From Xylanimonas protaetiae (GTDB lineage: Bacteria; Actinomycetota; Actinomycetes; Actinomycetales; Cellulomonadaceae): DNA of 64,000 nucleotides. The stretch spans positions 1,488,001 through 1,552,000 of the forward strand of contig NZ_CP035493.1 of NCBI RefSeq assembly GCF_004135385.1, in the 5' to 3' direction. The position numbers and the translations under genes are program-made. Of this stretch, positions 25,384-35,472 are shown piece after piece; within the stretch, counting starts at the first letter, position 1, and each line of letters opens with the position of its first letter. The notes beneath the pieces were generated by a model, which searched no databases, was not told the origin of the DNA, and worked only from the letters and a program-made list of their open reading frames with translations.

Positions 25384-26600
25384 TCCCCACCACCACGCCG
25401 CACCGCACCTGGCTGGACGCCGAGACCCGGCGGCTGCTGGACTTCGGCGCCGCGGCCGCCCTGCCCCAGGGCGGGGCCGCCTACCTCGACGAGCGGGGGC
25501 GGCCCGACCCGGCCCAGGGCGTGCAGACGTGGATCACGGCCCGCACCGCGCACGTCTACGCGCTCGGGCACCTGCTGGGCGTCCCCGGCGCGGGGGCCGT
25601 GGCCGACGCCGCGCTCGCGGGGCTGACCGGCGCGCTGCGCGACGACGCCCACGGCGGCTGGTTCCACGCCGTCTCCACGACGGGCGAGCCCGACCGCGCC
25701 GCGGGCAAGAGCGCCTACGACCACGCCTTCGTCATGCTCGCGGCCGCCTCCGCCACGGTCGCCGACCGCCCCGGCGCCTCCGACCTGCTGGCCGAGGCCA
25801 CGGCCGTGTACCTGGAGCGCTTCTGGGACGAGGCGGCGGGCCGGCCCGTCGACACGTGGGACGTCGCCTTCGAGACCCTCGACCCGTACCGCGGCCTCAA
25901 CGCCACCATGCACTCGGTCGAGGCGATGCTCGCGGTCGCCGACGCCGTCGAGCCCGGTGCGGCCGGCCCGTGGCGGGACCGCGCCGCGCGCGCGACCGCG
26001 TTCGTCGTCGAGCTCGCCGCCGCCCACGACGGCCGGCTGCCGGAGCACTTCGGCCCCGACTGGACGCCCGACCTCGACCTCAACGCGGACCGCCCGGGCG
26101 ACCAGTTCAAGCCGTACGGCGCGACCCCGGGCCACGGGCTCGAGTGGTCCCGCCTGCTGCTCCACCTCGAGGCCGTCCGGCCCGGCCCGTGGCTCGGCGC
26201 CGCCGTCGCGCTCTTCGACCGGGCCGTCGCCGACGGCTGGTCCGCCGACGGCGCCGAGGGCTTCGTCTACACGACCGACTGGCAGGGCACGCCCGTGGTC
26301 CGCACGCGCATGCACTGGGTGGTCGCCGAGGCCATCGCCGCCGCCGCCGCGCTGCACACGCGCACCACCGACACGCGGTTCGCCGACCTGTACGCGACAT
26401 GGTGGGACTACGCCGAGCGGTACCTCGTCGACGCCGAGCACGGCTCCTGGCACCACGAGCTCGACCCGGCCAACCGGCCCGCGGCGACCGTCTGGCCGGG
26501 CAAGCCGGACGTCTACCACGCGCTCCAGGCGACGCTGCTGCCGCGGCTCCCGCTCGCGCCGACGGTGGCCCGCGCCCTCGCCGCGGGCGAGCTGCGCTGA
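25380..26600 (+). CDS. AGE-family epimerase/isomerase (predicted D-mannose isomerase)
   Basis: A 406-residue (alpha/alpha)6-barrel protein of the N-acylglucosamine 2-epimerase superfamily. Visible blocks are WITARTAHVYALGHLLG, KSAYDHAFVMLAAAS, NATMHSVEAMLAVAD, GHGLEWSRLLLHL and WVVAEAIAAAAALH, carrying the His residues used in isomerisation. Members next to mannosidases usually convert mannose to fructose; cellobiose 2-epimerase is the alternative. GTG 25380 overlaps the mannosidase stop, so the two are co-translated. The product, fructose, would be the substrate of the kinase at 12304. Confidence 0.8.
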   Translation: MIPTTTPHRTWLDAETRRLLDFGAAAALPQGGAAYLDERGRPDPAQGVQTWITARTAHVYALGHLLGVPGAGAVADAALAGLTGALRDDAHGGWFHAVSTTGEPDRAAGKSAYDHAFVMLAAASATVADRPGASDLLAEATAVYLERFWDEAAGRPVDTWDVAFETLDPYRGLNATMHSVEAMLAVADAVEPGAAGPWRDRAARATAFVVELAAAHDGRLPEHFGPDWTPDLDLNADRPGDQFKPYGATPGHGLEWSRLLLHLEAVRPGPWLGAAVALFDRAVADGWSADGAEGFVYTTDWQGTPVVRTRMHWVVAEAIAAAAALHTRTTDTRFADLYATWWDYAERYLVDAEHGSWHHELDPANRPAATVWPGKPDVYHALQATLLPRLPLAPTVARALAAGELR

Positions 26601-26638
26601 CAGGGACGCGGGTCTGGCGGGGCGGTCGCCGCCGGGTC

Positions 26639-26644
26639 TAGAAT
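26639..26644 (+). promoter_or_regulatory. -10 box of the corA transcript
   Basis: TAGAAT lies 47 bases before the mini-ORF and about 165 bases before corA. It predicts an mRNA leader of about 160 bases. A good -35 box was not seen. Confidence 0.45.
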
Positions 26645-26690
26645 GACCCGCGGCCCGCCAAGGGGCCCGGGACGAAGGAGGTGGCACGCC

Positions 26691-26729
26691 ATGCGCAGCG
26701 AGCCCCCCAGTAGTCCCAGCCGCGGCTGA
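26691..26729 (+). CDS. Candidate Mg2+-sensing leader peptide of corA (12 aa)
   Basis: Twelve codons (MRSEPPSSPSRG) behind a perfect ribosome site AAGGAGG (26675-26681), with 9 bases to the ATG; this is one of the strongest ribosome sites in the window. The peptide has Glu-Pro-Pro and a further Pro. In Salmonella, the proline- and acid-containing leader peptide MgtL and the CorL leader of corA couple translation to Mg2+ level. Same gene context here, unrelated sequence. Function is inferred. Confidence 0.5.
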   Translation: MRSEPPSSPSRG

Positions 26730-26755
26730 CGCCCGGCATCCGCGCTCCCCAGAAT

Positions 26756-26788
26756 CGCCTGAGGCACGACTCGTCGTGCCCGCAGGCG
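26756..26788 (+). promoter_or_regulatory. Leader hairpin just upstream of the corA ribosome site
   Basis: GGCACGA (26763-26769) pairs with TCGTGCC (26774-26780) around a CTCG loop, extended by CGCCTG/CAGGCG (26756-26761 with 26783-26788). It lies between the leader peptide and corA's GCGGAGG ribosome site and may be the switch element. Confidence 0.5.
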
Positions 26789-26809
26789 CGCGCCCCCGCG
26801 GAGGTTCCC

Positions 26810-27934
26810 TTGGCTACGACCCTGCCCACCCGTACGACCCGCCCCGGCCTGGCCGGCGTGCTGCGCCCGCGCCGCCGCCCCGACGGCACCGCCCGCGTCG
26901 TCGACGCGGCGCCCGCGCGCCGCAACGCCCTCGTCACGTCGGCGATCTACGACGGCGGCGTGCGCACCTCGTCGCACGCCACGCTCGGCGAGACGTTCCG
27001 TGCCCTGCGCTCGCGCCCCGGCGGCCAGCGAGGCGAGCTCGCGTGGATCGGCCTCGAGCGGCCCGACCCGCGCGAGCTCGCCTCGCTGGCCGCCGAGTTC
27101 GACCTGCACGCCCTCGCCGTCGAGGACGCCATCCAGGCCCACCAGCGCCCCAAGCTGGAGCGCTACGGCGACACGCTCTTCGTCGTGCTGCACGCGGCCC
27201 GGTACGACGACGCCGCCGAGGAGGTCGAGTTCTCCGAGCTGCACGTCTTCGTCGGCCCCGACTTCGTCGTGACCGTGCGCCACGGCGCCTCGCCCGACCT
27301 GTCGGCGGTGCGCCGCCGCATGGAGGCCGACCCGGCGATGCTCGCGCGCGGCCCCGAGGCGGTGCTGTACGCGATCCTCGACGCCGTCGTCGACGGGTAC
27401 GCCCCCGTCGTCGCGGGCCTGGAGAACGACATCGACGAGATCGAGTCCCAGGTGTTCGCCATGGGCGCCGAGGCGTCGCGGCGCATCTACGAGCTCTCGC
27501 GCGAGGTCGCCGACTTCCAGCGGGCCGTGCGCCCGCTGCGACAGGTGCTGCACGCGCTCACGCAGGGCTTCACCAAGTACAAGGTCGACGAGGAGCAGCA
27601 GGCCCACCTGCGCGACGTCGCCGACCACCTCACGGAGGTGGCCGAGCGCGTCGAGACCCACCGCGGCGCCCTGCGCGACATCCTCACCGTGAACGCGACG
27701 CTCGTCGCCCAGCGGCAGAACGAGGAGGCCAAGGCGCAGAACGACGAGATCAAGAAGATCTCCTCCTGGGCCGCCATCCTGTTCGCCCCGACCGTCGTGG
27801 GCGGCATCTACGGCATGAACTTCGACGTCATGCCCGAGCTGCACTGGGCGTTCGGGTACCCGTTCGCGCTCGGGCTGATGGTCGCGGTCAGCGTCGTGCT
27901 GTGGGGCGTGTTCCGGCTCCGCCGCTGGATCTGA
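26810..27934 (+). CDS. corA: CorA-family magnesium/cobalt transporter
   Basis: A 374-residue channel subunit. The large N-terminal cytoplasmic domain contains LAVEDAIQAHQRPKLERYGDTLFVVLHAARY and a long helix (about 215-330). Two C-terminal membrane segments follow, with the selectivity motif YGMNF between them. A pentamer carries Mg2+ (or Co2+) inward. The start is TTG 26810 behind GCGGAGG; the GTG/ATG choices downstream would cut the conserved fold. A leader with a mini-ORF and a hairpin precedes it. Confidence 0.92.
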   Translation: MATTLPTRTTRPGLAGVLRPRRRPDGTARVVDAAPARRNALVTSAIYDGGVRTSSHATLGETFRALRSRPGGQRGELAWIGLERPDPRELASLAAEFDLHALAVEDAIQAHQRPKLERYGDTLFVVLHAARYDDAAEEVEFSELHVFVGPDFVVTVRHGASPDLSAVRRRMEADPAMLARGPEAVLYAILDAVVDGYAPVVAGLENDIDEIESQVFAMGAEASRRIYELSREVADFQRAVRPLRQVLHALTQGFTKYKVDEEQQAHLRDVADHLTEVAERVETHRGALRDILTVNATLVAQRQNEEAKAQNDEIKKISSWAAILFAPTVVGGIYGMNFDVMPELHWAFGYPFALGLMVAVSVVLWGVFRLRRWI

Positions 27935-27943
27935 GCGGCGACC

Positions 27944-27982
27944 CGACGCGGCGTCCTGACACCGGGTCCTGACGCCGTGTCG
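27944..27982 (+). terminator. Terminator hairpin after corA
   Basis: A 12-bp stem with one mismatch (27944-27955 with 27971-27982) around a 15-base loop, ten bases after the corA stop. Confidence 0.5.
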
Positions 27983-28044
27983 CATCCGCGCAGGTCATAG
28001 CCTCCTCCCAGGCGGAGGCCACCTGTCCTCCCAGACCGCGTCCC

Positions 28045-28050
28045 TACCGT
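28045..28050 (+). promoter_or_regulatory. Probable leaderless promoter -10 box
   Basis: TACCGT ends seven bases before ATG 28058. There is no ribosome site before this ATG, in keeping with a leaderless mRNA. Confidence 0.45.
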
Positions 28051-28057
28051 CGCGGGC

Positions 28058-29389
28058 ATGACCACCACGCTCGCTGCTGCCGAGTCGACCGAGGTCGAGG
28101 GTCCGGGGAACCGGACCCGACGCCGCGGCCGCGTCCCGCGACTCTCCCGGATCTGGTCCCGACCCCTGGGCAAGGCCATCGTCCTCGTCGTGGCGCTCGC
28201 GGTCCTCGCGGCGCCCGCCGCCACCGTCTGGCTCGTCATGCGGGGCCAGACCGCGGCCTCCGGCGGACCGGAGATCACCTCGACCAAGGTCACCGCGACG
28301 GTGGCGACGTCCACGTTCCAGAAGTCGGTCACCGGCACGGGCACCCTGGCGCCCACCGTCCAGGACTCCCTGAGCTTCGGCGCGTCGGGCACCGTGACGG
28401 CCGTGGACGTCGCCGTCGGGGACACGGTCGCCGCGGGCCAGGTGCTCGCCACGATCGACACGCTCCAGCTCGACGCCGCCGCGGCCGCTGCCAAGGCGAC
28501 GCTCGCGACGGCCCAGGCGCAGCTCGCCAGCGCGCAGGCCGACGACGACGGCTCCGACGCCGCCGACGCCCAGGTCGCCTCGCGGCAGGCCGCCGTCGAC
28601 GTCGCCCAGGCCTCCGACGACGCCGCCCAGGCGGACCTCGCCGACGCCACGCTCACGGCGACCCACGCGGGCCTGGTCACCGCGGTGAACGTCACCGTCG
28701 GCGACACCGTCGGCGGCGGCAGCAGCGGCGGGATCGGCGGCAACGGCGCGAACGCCGCCGCGGACACCTCGACCGCCGCCTTCGAGATCGTCGGGACCGA
28801 CGCCTGGGAGGTCACCGTGAACGTGGGCGAGAACGACGTCGCCGACATCGCGGCGGGCAACCAGGTCGAGCTCACGGGCGACAGCCTCGCCGACACGGTG
28901 TTCGGCACCGTCACGTCCGTCGCCCTGCTCCCCACGACCAGCTCCGGCGCCGTCAGCTACCCCGTCACCATCGCCGTGACGGGCACGCCCGAGGGCCTGC
29001 ACGACGGCGTCTCCGTCACGGCCACCATCATCTACGAGCGCCGCAGCGACGTCCTCGCCGTGCCGTCGGCGGCCGTCACCACCGCGGACGACGGCACCAC
29101 GACCGTCGACGTCGTCGGCGACGACGGCGCGACGACCCCCACGACCGTCACCCTCGGCGACCGCAACGGCCAGGACGTCGAGGTCACGGACGGCCTGAGC
29201 GCGGGCCAGACGGTCCAGTACACGCAGACCACGATCAGCCGCGCGGGCGGCACCGGGCAGCGCGGCCAGAGCGGGCAGGGGTTCCAGATCCCCGACGGCG
29301 TCCGGTTCCCCGAAGGCTTCACCCCGCCCGACGGGACCGGGTTCCCCGGCGGCGCGGTGCAGGGCGGCACGCGCGGCGGTGGCCAGTGA
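28058..29389 (+). CDS. MacA-like periplasmic adaptor (HlyD/RND family)
   Basis: A 443-residue protein with one membrane helix at about 47-70 and an extracytoplasmic adaptor. The lipoyl halves (GASGTVTAVDVAVGDTVAAGQVLATID and ATHAGLVTAVNVTVGDTV) flank an Ala/Gln-rich coiled-coil hairpin (about 140-205), followed by beta-barrel and membrane-proximal parts. The tail is Gly/Pro/Gln-rich (GGTGQRGQSGQ). It probably links the MacB-type transporter encoded next to an exported substrate. The stop overlaps the ATPase start. Confidence 0.82.
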   Translation: MTTTLAAAESTEVEGPGNRTRRRGRVPRLSRIWSRPLGKAIVLVVALAVLAAPAATVWLVMRGQTAASGGPEITSTKVTATVATSTFQKSVTGTGTLAPTVQDSLSFGASGTVTAVDVAVGDTVAAGQVLATIDTLQLDAAAAAAKATLATAQAQLASAQADDDGSDAADAQVASRQAAVDVAQASDDAAQADLADATLTATHAGLVTAVNVTVGDTVGGGSSGGIGGNGANAAADTSTAAFEIVGTDAWEVTVNVGENDVADIAAGNQVELTGDSLADTVFGTVTSVALLPTTSSGAVSYPVTIAVTGTPEGLHDGVSVTATIIYERRSDVLAVPSAAVTTADDGTTTVDVVGDDGATTPTTVTLGDRNGQDVEVTDGLSAGQTVQYTQTTISRAGGTGQRGQSGQGFQIPDGVRFPEGFTPPDGTGFPGGAVQGGTRGGGQ

Positions 29390-30122
29390 CCGCCGCGGCG
29401 CCGGCGGGGCTCGCGCTGCCCACCCCGCTGCCGACCCCCCCGCCCCCCGCGCCCGTCATCGAGCTCGTCGGCGGCCGCAAGACGTACCAGACCGGGAGCC
29501 TGAGCTTCGAGGCCCTGCGCGGCGTCGACCTGCGGGTCGAGGCCGGCGAGTACGTCGCCGTCATCGGCCCGTCCGGGTCCGGCAAGTCGACCCTCATGCA
29601 CGTGCTCGGCTGTCTCGACGTGCTCACGTCGGGCACGTACCGGCTCACCGGGCACGACGTCGGGGAGCTCGACGAGGTGGACCTCGCGGCGGTGCGCAAC
29701 ACCCAGATCGGGTTCGTGTTCCAGCAGTTCCACCTGCTGACATCGCTCTCCGCGGTGCAGAACGTGGAGCTGCCGCTCGTCTACCGCGGGCTCGGCCGCG
29801 CCGAGCGTCGCGCGCTGGCCGTCGAGGCCCTCGAGCGCGTCGGCCTGGGCGACCGGCTGGAGAACCGCCCGGGCCAGCTCTCCGGCGGGCAGCAGCAGCG
29901 CGTGGCGTTCGCCCGGGCGCTCGTGGGCGGCCCGGCGATGATCCTCGCCGACGAGCCGACGGGCAACCTCGACTCCACCTCCACCGAGGAGGTGCTCGGG
30001 CTGCTCGACGCGCTGCACGCCGCCGGCCGCACGATCCTGCTCATCACCCACGAGGCCGAGGTCGCCGCCCGCGCCGCCCGCGTGGTGCGCGTGCTCGACG
30101 GGCTCATCCAGGAGGACGCGCG

Positions 30123-30126
<4 letters not shown>
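29386..30126 (+). CDS. MacB-type ABC transporter ATPase
   Basis: A 246-residue ATPase: Walker [11 protein letters not shown]-loop FQQFHLL, signature LSGGQQQR, Walker [14 protein letters not shown], and the H-loop in [10 protein letters not shown]. This is the LolD/MacB class of mechanotransmission transporters. The GTG start at 29386 overlaps the adaptor stop. A Pro-rich N-terminal extension of about 20 residues is unusual. Confidence 0.88.
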
Positions 30127-31355
<1,229 letters not shown>

Positions 31356-31416
31356 CGCCACCTGCCCGCCCTTCTACTCGTCGCACGTCGTCTCGTCGCA
31401 AGCCAAGGAGTCTCCC

Positions 31417-32415
31417 GTGATCACTCGTCCTCCTCGCCCGTCCTCCCGCGCCGCCCTGCTCGTGCGGGGCACGGGGATGGTCGGCGCGGCCCTCGCCGTC
31501 GGGCTCACGCTCGCTGCCTGCGGCAGCGGCGGCGCGGCCGGTCCGGCTCCCACCGCGACCTCCGGCACCACGCAGGCGCCCGACGACGCGGGCGCCGCGC
31601 GCGCCGGCGCCGCCCAGCAGTTCCCGGGGGCGTCCGGCGAGGTCGCCGCCGTCACCGGGGACATCGCCCAGGTGCAGGGCGGCGGCTCGCAGACGGCGGT
31701 GACGTGGACGGCAGCGACGGTCGTGACCCGGCAGGTCGCCGGGACGCTCGCCGACGTGACCGTCGGGTCGTGCGTCTCGGCGTTCGCCGCCTCCGGCGAC
31801 GCGTCGTCCGACGAGAGCGCCGCCGTCGCGGCGACGACCGTGACCGTCACCCCCGCGGGCGACGACGGCACGTGCGCACGCGGCGGCGCGGGCGGCCGCG
31901 GCCCGGGATCGTCCGCCGACGGCAGGCAGGTGCCCGACGGCGTCCCCTCGGGCTTCCCCACGGACCGGCCGTCCGACCTCCCGTCGGACATGCCCTCCGG
32001 CTTCCCCGGTGGCGGCGACGGCGCGGGCCGCCGCGGCTTCGCGGCAGGCGTCTTCGGTACGGTCACCGCCGTCTCCGCGACCGGCTTCACCGTGGAGCAG
32101 ACGGCCTTCGCCGGCCCCGGCGGGCAGGACGCCTCGGCCCAGCCGGCCACCACGACGCGCGACGTCACCGTCGCGGCCGACACCACGTACACCACCACCC
32201 AGACCGCCGACACCTCGGCCATCGCCGTCGGGCAGTGCCTGACGGCCGTCGGCACCGAGGACGGCTCGGGCACGATCACGGCCGACACCATCGCGCTCTC
32301 CGCGAAGGGCGAGGACGGCTGCACCTCGCGGTTCGGCGGGGGCCGGTCCGGCCAGGGCGGGTTCCCCGGCGGCGGGCAGGGCCGGAGCACCGCGCAGGGA
32401 GGCGGCAATGCGTAA
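31417..32415 (+). CDS. Secreted lipoprotein with two DUF5666-like beta domains
   Basis: A 332-residue lipoprotein; lipobox LAAC at Cys35. Two similar blocks (ASGEVAAVTGDIAQVQ...TVGSCVSAF at about 70-135 and FGTVTAVSATGFTVEQ...VGQCLTAVG at about 212-285) each carry one Cys before the end and look like internal duplicates. They are separated by a Pro/Ser/Gly-rich linker. DUF5666-like domains often accompany MacAB-type genes in actinobacteria. The GTG start follows AAGGAG. The stop overlaps the next gene by eight bases. Substrate or partner unknown. Confidence 0.65.
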   Translation: MITRPPRPSSRAALLVRGTGMVGAALAVGLTLAACGSGGAAGPAPTATSGTTQAPDDAGAARAGAAQQFPGASGEVAAVTGDIAQVQGGGSQTAVTWTAATVVTRQVAGTLADVTVGSCVSAFAASGDASSDESAAVAATTVTVTPAGDDGTCARGGAGGRGPGSSADGRQVPDGVPSGFPTDRPSDLPSDMPSGFPGGGDGAGRRGFAAGVFGTVTAVSATGFTVEQTAFAGPGGQDASAQPATTTRDVTVAADTTYTTTQTADTSAIAVGQCLTAVGTEDGSGTITADTIALSAKGEDGCTSRFGGGRSGQGGFPGGGQGRSTAQGGGNA

Positions 32416-34705
32416 GGCCAGGTCGACCGCGCGCGACGCGTCGCTGAGCGCCGGGCTGTTCGTCCCCGCCGGGCCGACCGACGTCCCCGTCGGCGCAGGG
32501 CTCGCGGCGTTCCCGGAGCTCACCCGCGACGCGGTGCTCCGCCGACGGCGCGGCACGCGTCGGCGGCGGGTGATCGCCGCCGTCGTCGCCGTCGCGGTGG
32601 CCGGTGGGGGCGGCGCGGTCTACGCCGCGACGCGCCAGCCCGGCACCCGCTACCGCACGGCCGAGGTGACGACGGGAGACGTCGCGCAGAGCGTGTCCGC
32701 GACGGGCACCGTCGCGTCCGCCGACCGCGACGACGCCGCCTTCGCCGTCGGCGGCACGGTGGCGACCGTCGACGTCAAGGTCGGCGACGTCGTCGCCGCC
32801 GGGCAGACGCTCGCCACGCTCGACCCGCAGGCGCTGGCCGACGCCGTCGAGCAGGCGCAGGACGCCCTGACCCAGGCGCAGCAGACCCTCGCCGACAACC
32901 TGGAGACGCAGGCCACGGGTGTGGCGTCCGCGTCGTCGTCGGGCACGAGCGCCACCGCGCGGCAGACGTCCGCGACGACGGGCACGGCCGACCCCGCCTC
33001 GGTCACCACGTCGGCGGTCGACGACACCGCGCTCGCTCCCGTGGCGACGGCGTCGACGGTCGCCTACGTCGTGCCCGCCGCCGCGGCCGCTGCTGTGCCC
33101 GCCGCTGTACCCGCTGCTGACCGGACGCCCGACCCGGGCGCGACGGCGTCTCCGTCGGCGCCCGCCGGTGACGACGTCGCCGCGCTCCAGCAGGCCGTCA
33201 AGGACGCGCAGCAGAAGCTGCTCGACCAGTACGACGCCGTGAACGCGGCGCTCGCGGGCTCGCAGGCGGCCATCGACGACCGGACGACCGGCTCCACCGT
33301 CACGTGCGCCGCCTTCCTGGGCGCGGCAGACGACTTCACGACGGCGGCCACCTCGTCGTCGGGGGCGACGTCAGCACCGCAGCCGGACGCGACCGCCGCG
33401 TCGTCGGGCGGCGACGCCCCGAACGCGGGCGACGCAGACGCCAGCGACCAGACCACGGGCGACGCGACGGGCGACGACGCGGCCAGTGGCGACGCGACCA
33501 GTGACACCGCGTCGGCCGACGGCGCGTCTACCGGCGACGCCCTGGCCGACCTCAAGGCGAAGCTCGACGCGTGCAGCACCGCCCTCGGTGCGGTGCAGGA
33601 CGGTCAGTCGGCGGCCCAGGCCGCCCAGCAGGAGCTGCTGGCCGACGCGAAGGCGCTCGACGACGCCGTGAGCGCCCTCGCGGCCGCATCTGCGCAGTCC
33701 GACAGCGGTGCGGGCACCACCCCGGGCCAGGACGGTTCCGCCACGGGCGGCACGGGCGGCACGAGCGACCCGAGCACGAGCGGGAACGCGACCGGTCAGA
33801 ACCAGACGGGGCGTCCGAGCACGGGCACGTCCGGCACGGCCACCCCGAGCGCCGGCGGCACGACCGGCACCCCGAGCGGCTCGTCGGCGACGCAGGACAC
33901 CTCGAAGGTCACGATCTCGGCGGAGCAGATCCTCGCCGACCAGGCCGACGTCGACGCGGCGGAGGCGAACCTCGCCGTCGCGCAGGCGAACGCGACCCGG
34001 ACCGCCCTGACGTCCCGCATCGCCGGGACGGTGGCCGCGGTCTCGGTGACGCCGGGTGGGTCGGCGTCGGCCTCGACCACGGCCGTCACGGTGCTCGGCA
34101 CGTCGGGGTACCTGGTGGACGTCACGGTCCCGCTCACCCAGGTGCAGCGCCTGGCGACGGGCCAGCAGGCGACCGCCGCGGTGGCCGGCACGACCACCCC
34201 CGTCACGGGCACGGTGAGCCGCGTCGGCGTCGTGAACCAGTCGCAGACGTCCGCGCCGTCGTACACCGTGACGATCGCGCTCGACGCCTCGTCGGGCACG
34301 CTCTTCGACGGCTCGTCCGCCCAGGTGTCGGTGGCGGTCGCGACGGCCTCCGGCGTCGTCGTGGTGCCGACGTCGGCGGTCCGCGCCTCCGGGCGCGAGC
34401 ACACGGTGCGGGTGCTCGACGACGGCGTCGTGTCGACGGTCCCGGTCGAGGTCGGCGCCGTCGGGCCCGAGCTCACGGAGATCACGTCGGGCGTCGCGGC
34501 GGGCCAGCAGGTGGTCCTGGCCGATCTGTCCCAGGCGGTCACGACCAGCTCGGACGGCACCGAGCGGTCCGGCCTCAGCGGCCTGGGCGGCGACTCCCGG
34601 AGCCGTGAGCTCGGCGGCACGTTCTCCGGCGGCTTCTCGGGGGGCGGCTTCTCGGGCGGTGGCTTCTCCGGCGGGGGCGCGTTCGTCCAGTCCGGCCGCG
34701 GCTGA
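32408..34705 (+). CDS. Second HlyD/MacA-like adaptor with a giant low-complexity hairpin insert
   Basis: A 765-residue protein: cytoplasmic Arg-rich head, membrane helix at about 55-75, first lipoyl half (VGGTVATVDVKVGDVVAAGQTLATLD), then over 350 residues rich in Ala, Asp, Ser, Thr and Gly in place of the usual 60-100-residue coiled coil. The second lipoyl half follows (SRIAGTVAAVSVTPGGSASAS), then beta-barrel and membrane-proximal domains. The tail is a Gly/Phe-rich run (FSGGFSGGGF repeated). It is in the same operon as the MacAB-like genes, overlapping the lipoprotein gene. The length is about twice the family norm. Confidence 0.75.
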   Translation: MRKARSTARDASLSAGLFVPAGPTDVPVGAGLAAFPELTRDAVLRRRRGTRRRRVIAAVVAVAVAGGGGAVYAATRQPGTRYRTAEVTTGDVAQSVSATGTVASADRDDAAFAVGGTVATVDVKVGDVVAAGQTLATLDPQALADAVEQAQDALTQAQQTLADNLETQATGVASASSSGTSATARQTSATTGTADPASVTTSAVDDTALAPVATASTVAYVVPAAAAAAVPAAVPAADRTPDPGATASPSAPAGDDVAALQQAVKDAQQKLLDQYDAVNAALAGSQAAIDDRTTGSTVTCAAFLGAADDFTTAATSSSGATSAPQPDATAASSGGDAPNAGDADASDQTTGDATGDDAASGDATSDTASADGASTGDALADLKAKLDACSTALGAVQDGQSAAQAAQQELLADAKALDDAVSALAAASAQSDSGAGTTPGQDGSATGGTGGTSDPSTSGNATGQNQTGRPSTGTSGTATPSAGGTTGTPSGSSATQDTSKVTISAEQILADQADVDAAEANLAVAQANATRTALTSRIAGTVAAVSVTPGGSASASTTAVTVLGTSGYLVDVTVPLTQVQRLATGQQATAAVAGTTTPVTGTVSRVGVVNQSQTSAPSYTVTIALDASSGTLFDGSSAQVSVAVATASGVVVVPTSAVRASGREHTVRVLDDGVVSTVPVEVGAVGPELTEITSGVAAGQQVVLADLSQAVTTSSDGTERSGLSGLGGDSRSRELGGTFSGGFSGGGFSGGGFSGGGAFVQSGRG

Positions 34706-34740
34706 TCCGCGCCGATCCGCGCCGATCCGCGCTGATCCGC
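34701..34740 (+). repeat. Four tandem 10-bp units
   Basis: Units GCYGATCCGC at 34701, 34711, 34721 and 34731. The variable base reads T, C, C, T. The first unit contains the stop codon of the adaptor gene. Probably a slippage product; no function is evident. Confidence 0.85.
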
Positions 34741-34821
34741 GCGGTGCGACGGGCGAGGTGAGGAACGGCCCCGCCCGTCGCACCGGGGACGCCGCGGCGC
34801 CCGCCTGTCACCTGCGCCCCG

Positions 34822-34827
34822 TAGGCT
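34822..34827 (+). promoter_or_regulatory. Probable leaderless promoter -10 box of recR
   Basis: TAGGCT ends seven bases before GTG 34835. Confidence 0.5.
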
Positions 34828-34834
34828 GGCGGGC

Positions 34835-35434
34835 GTGTACGAAGGCGCGGTCCAGGACCTGATCGACGAGCTCGGACGCCTCCCCGGCGTCGGGCCCAAG
34901 AGCGCCCAGCGCATCGCGTTCCACCTGCTCGCGGCCGACTCGGGCGACGTGCGCCGGCTCGCGGACGCGCTGCTGGAGGTCAAGGCGCGCGTGCGGTTCT
35001 GCGAGGTGTGCGGCAACGTCGCGGAGGCGGAGCGGTGCCGGGTGTGCGTCGACCCGCGGCGGTCCGACGACGTGATCTGCGTCGTCGAGGAGCCGAAGGA
35101 CGTCGTCGCCATCGAGCGCACGCGAGAGTTCCGCGGCCGCTACCACGTGCTCGGCGGGGCCATCAACCCGATCGAGAACGTCGGCCCGGACGACCTGCGC
35201 ATCAAGGAGCTGCTCACGCGCCTGGCGGACGGCCGCGTGCAGGAGGTCATCCTCGCCACCGACCCCAACGTCGAGGGCGAGGCCACGGCCACCTATCTGG
35301 CCCGGCTCATCGGGCCGATGGGCGTCACGGTCTCCCGCCTCGCCTCCGGGCTGCCCGTCGGGGGAGACTTGGAGTACGCCGACGAGGTGACGCTCGGCCG
35401 GGCGTTCGAAGGACGCCGCGTCGTCGGGCGATAG
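34835..35434 (+). CDS. recR: Recombination mediator RecR
   Basis: A 199-residue protein: helix-hairpin-helix ([20 protein letters not shown], 13-32), zinc finger with Cys56, Cys59, Cys68 and Cys71, and TOPRIM domain ([14 protein letters not shown] ... [21 protein letters not shown]). It works with RecO/RecF to load RecA at gaps. GTG 34835 sits seven bases after TAGGCT. In most actinobacteria ybaB lies between dnaX and recR; here 24 kb of other genes do and no ybaB is seen. Confidence 0.96.
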   Translation: MYEGAVQDLIDELGRLPGVGPKSAQRIAFHLLAADSGDVRRLADALLEVKARVRFCEVCGNVAEAERCRVCVDPRRSDDVICVVEEPKDVVAIERTREFRGRYHVLGGAINPIENVGPDDLRIKELLTRLADGRVQEVILATDPNVEGEATATYLARLIGPMGVTVSRLASGLPVGGDLEYADEVTLGRAFEGRRVVGR

Positions 35435-35472
35435 CCGCGGCCGCCGAGAGCACGCGCGACAGGGGAGTGGAG

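Noticed and set aside
34701-34740. The tandem 10-bp units as an iteron-type origin or binding array
   Set aside because: Only four units, overlapping a stop codon, no initiator gene or AT-rich region nearby; simple slippage is enough to explain them.
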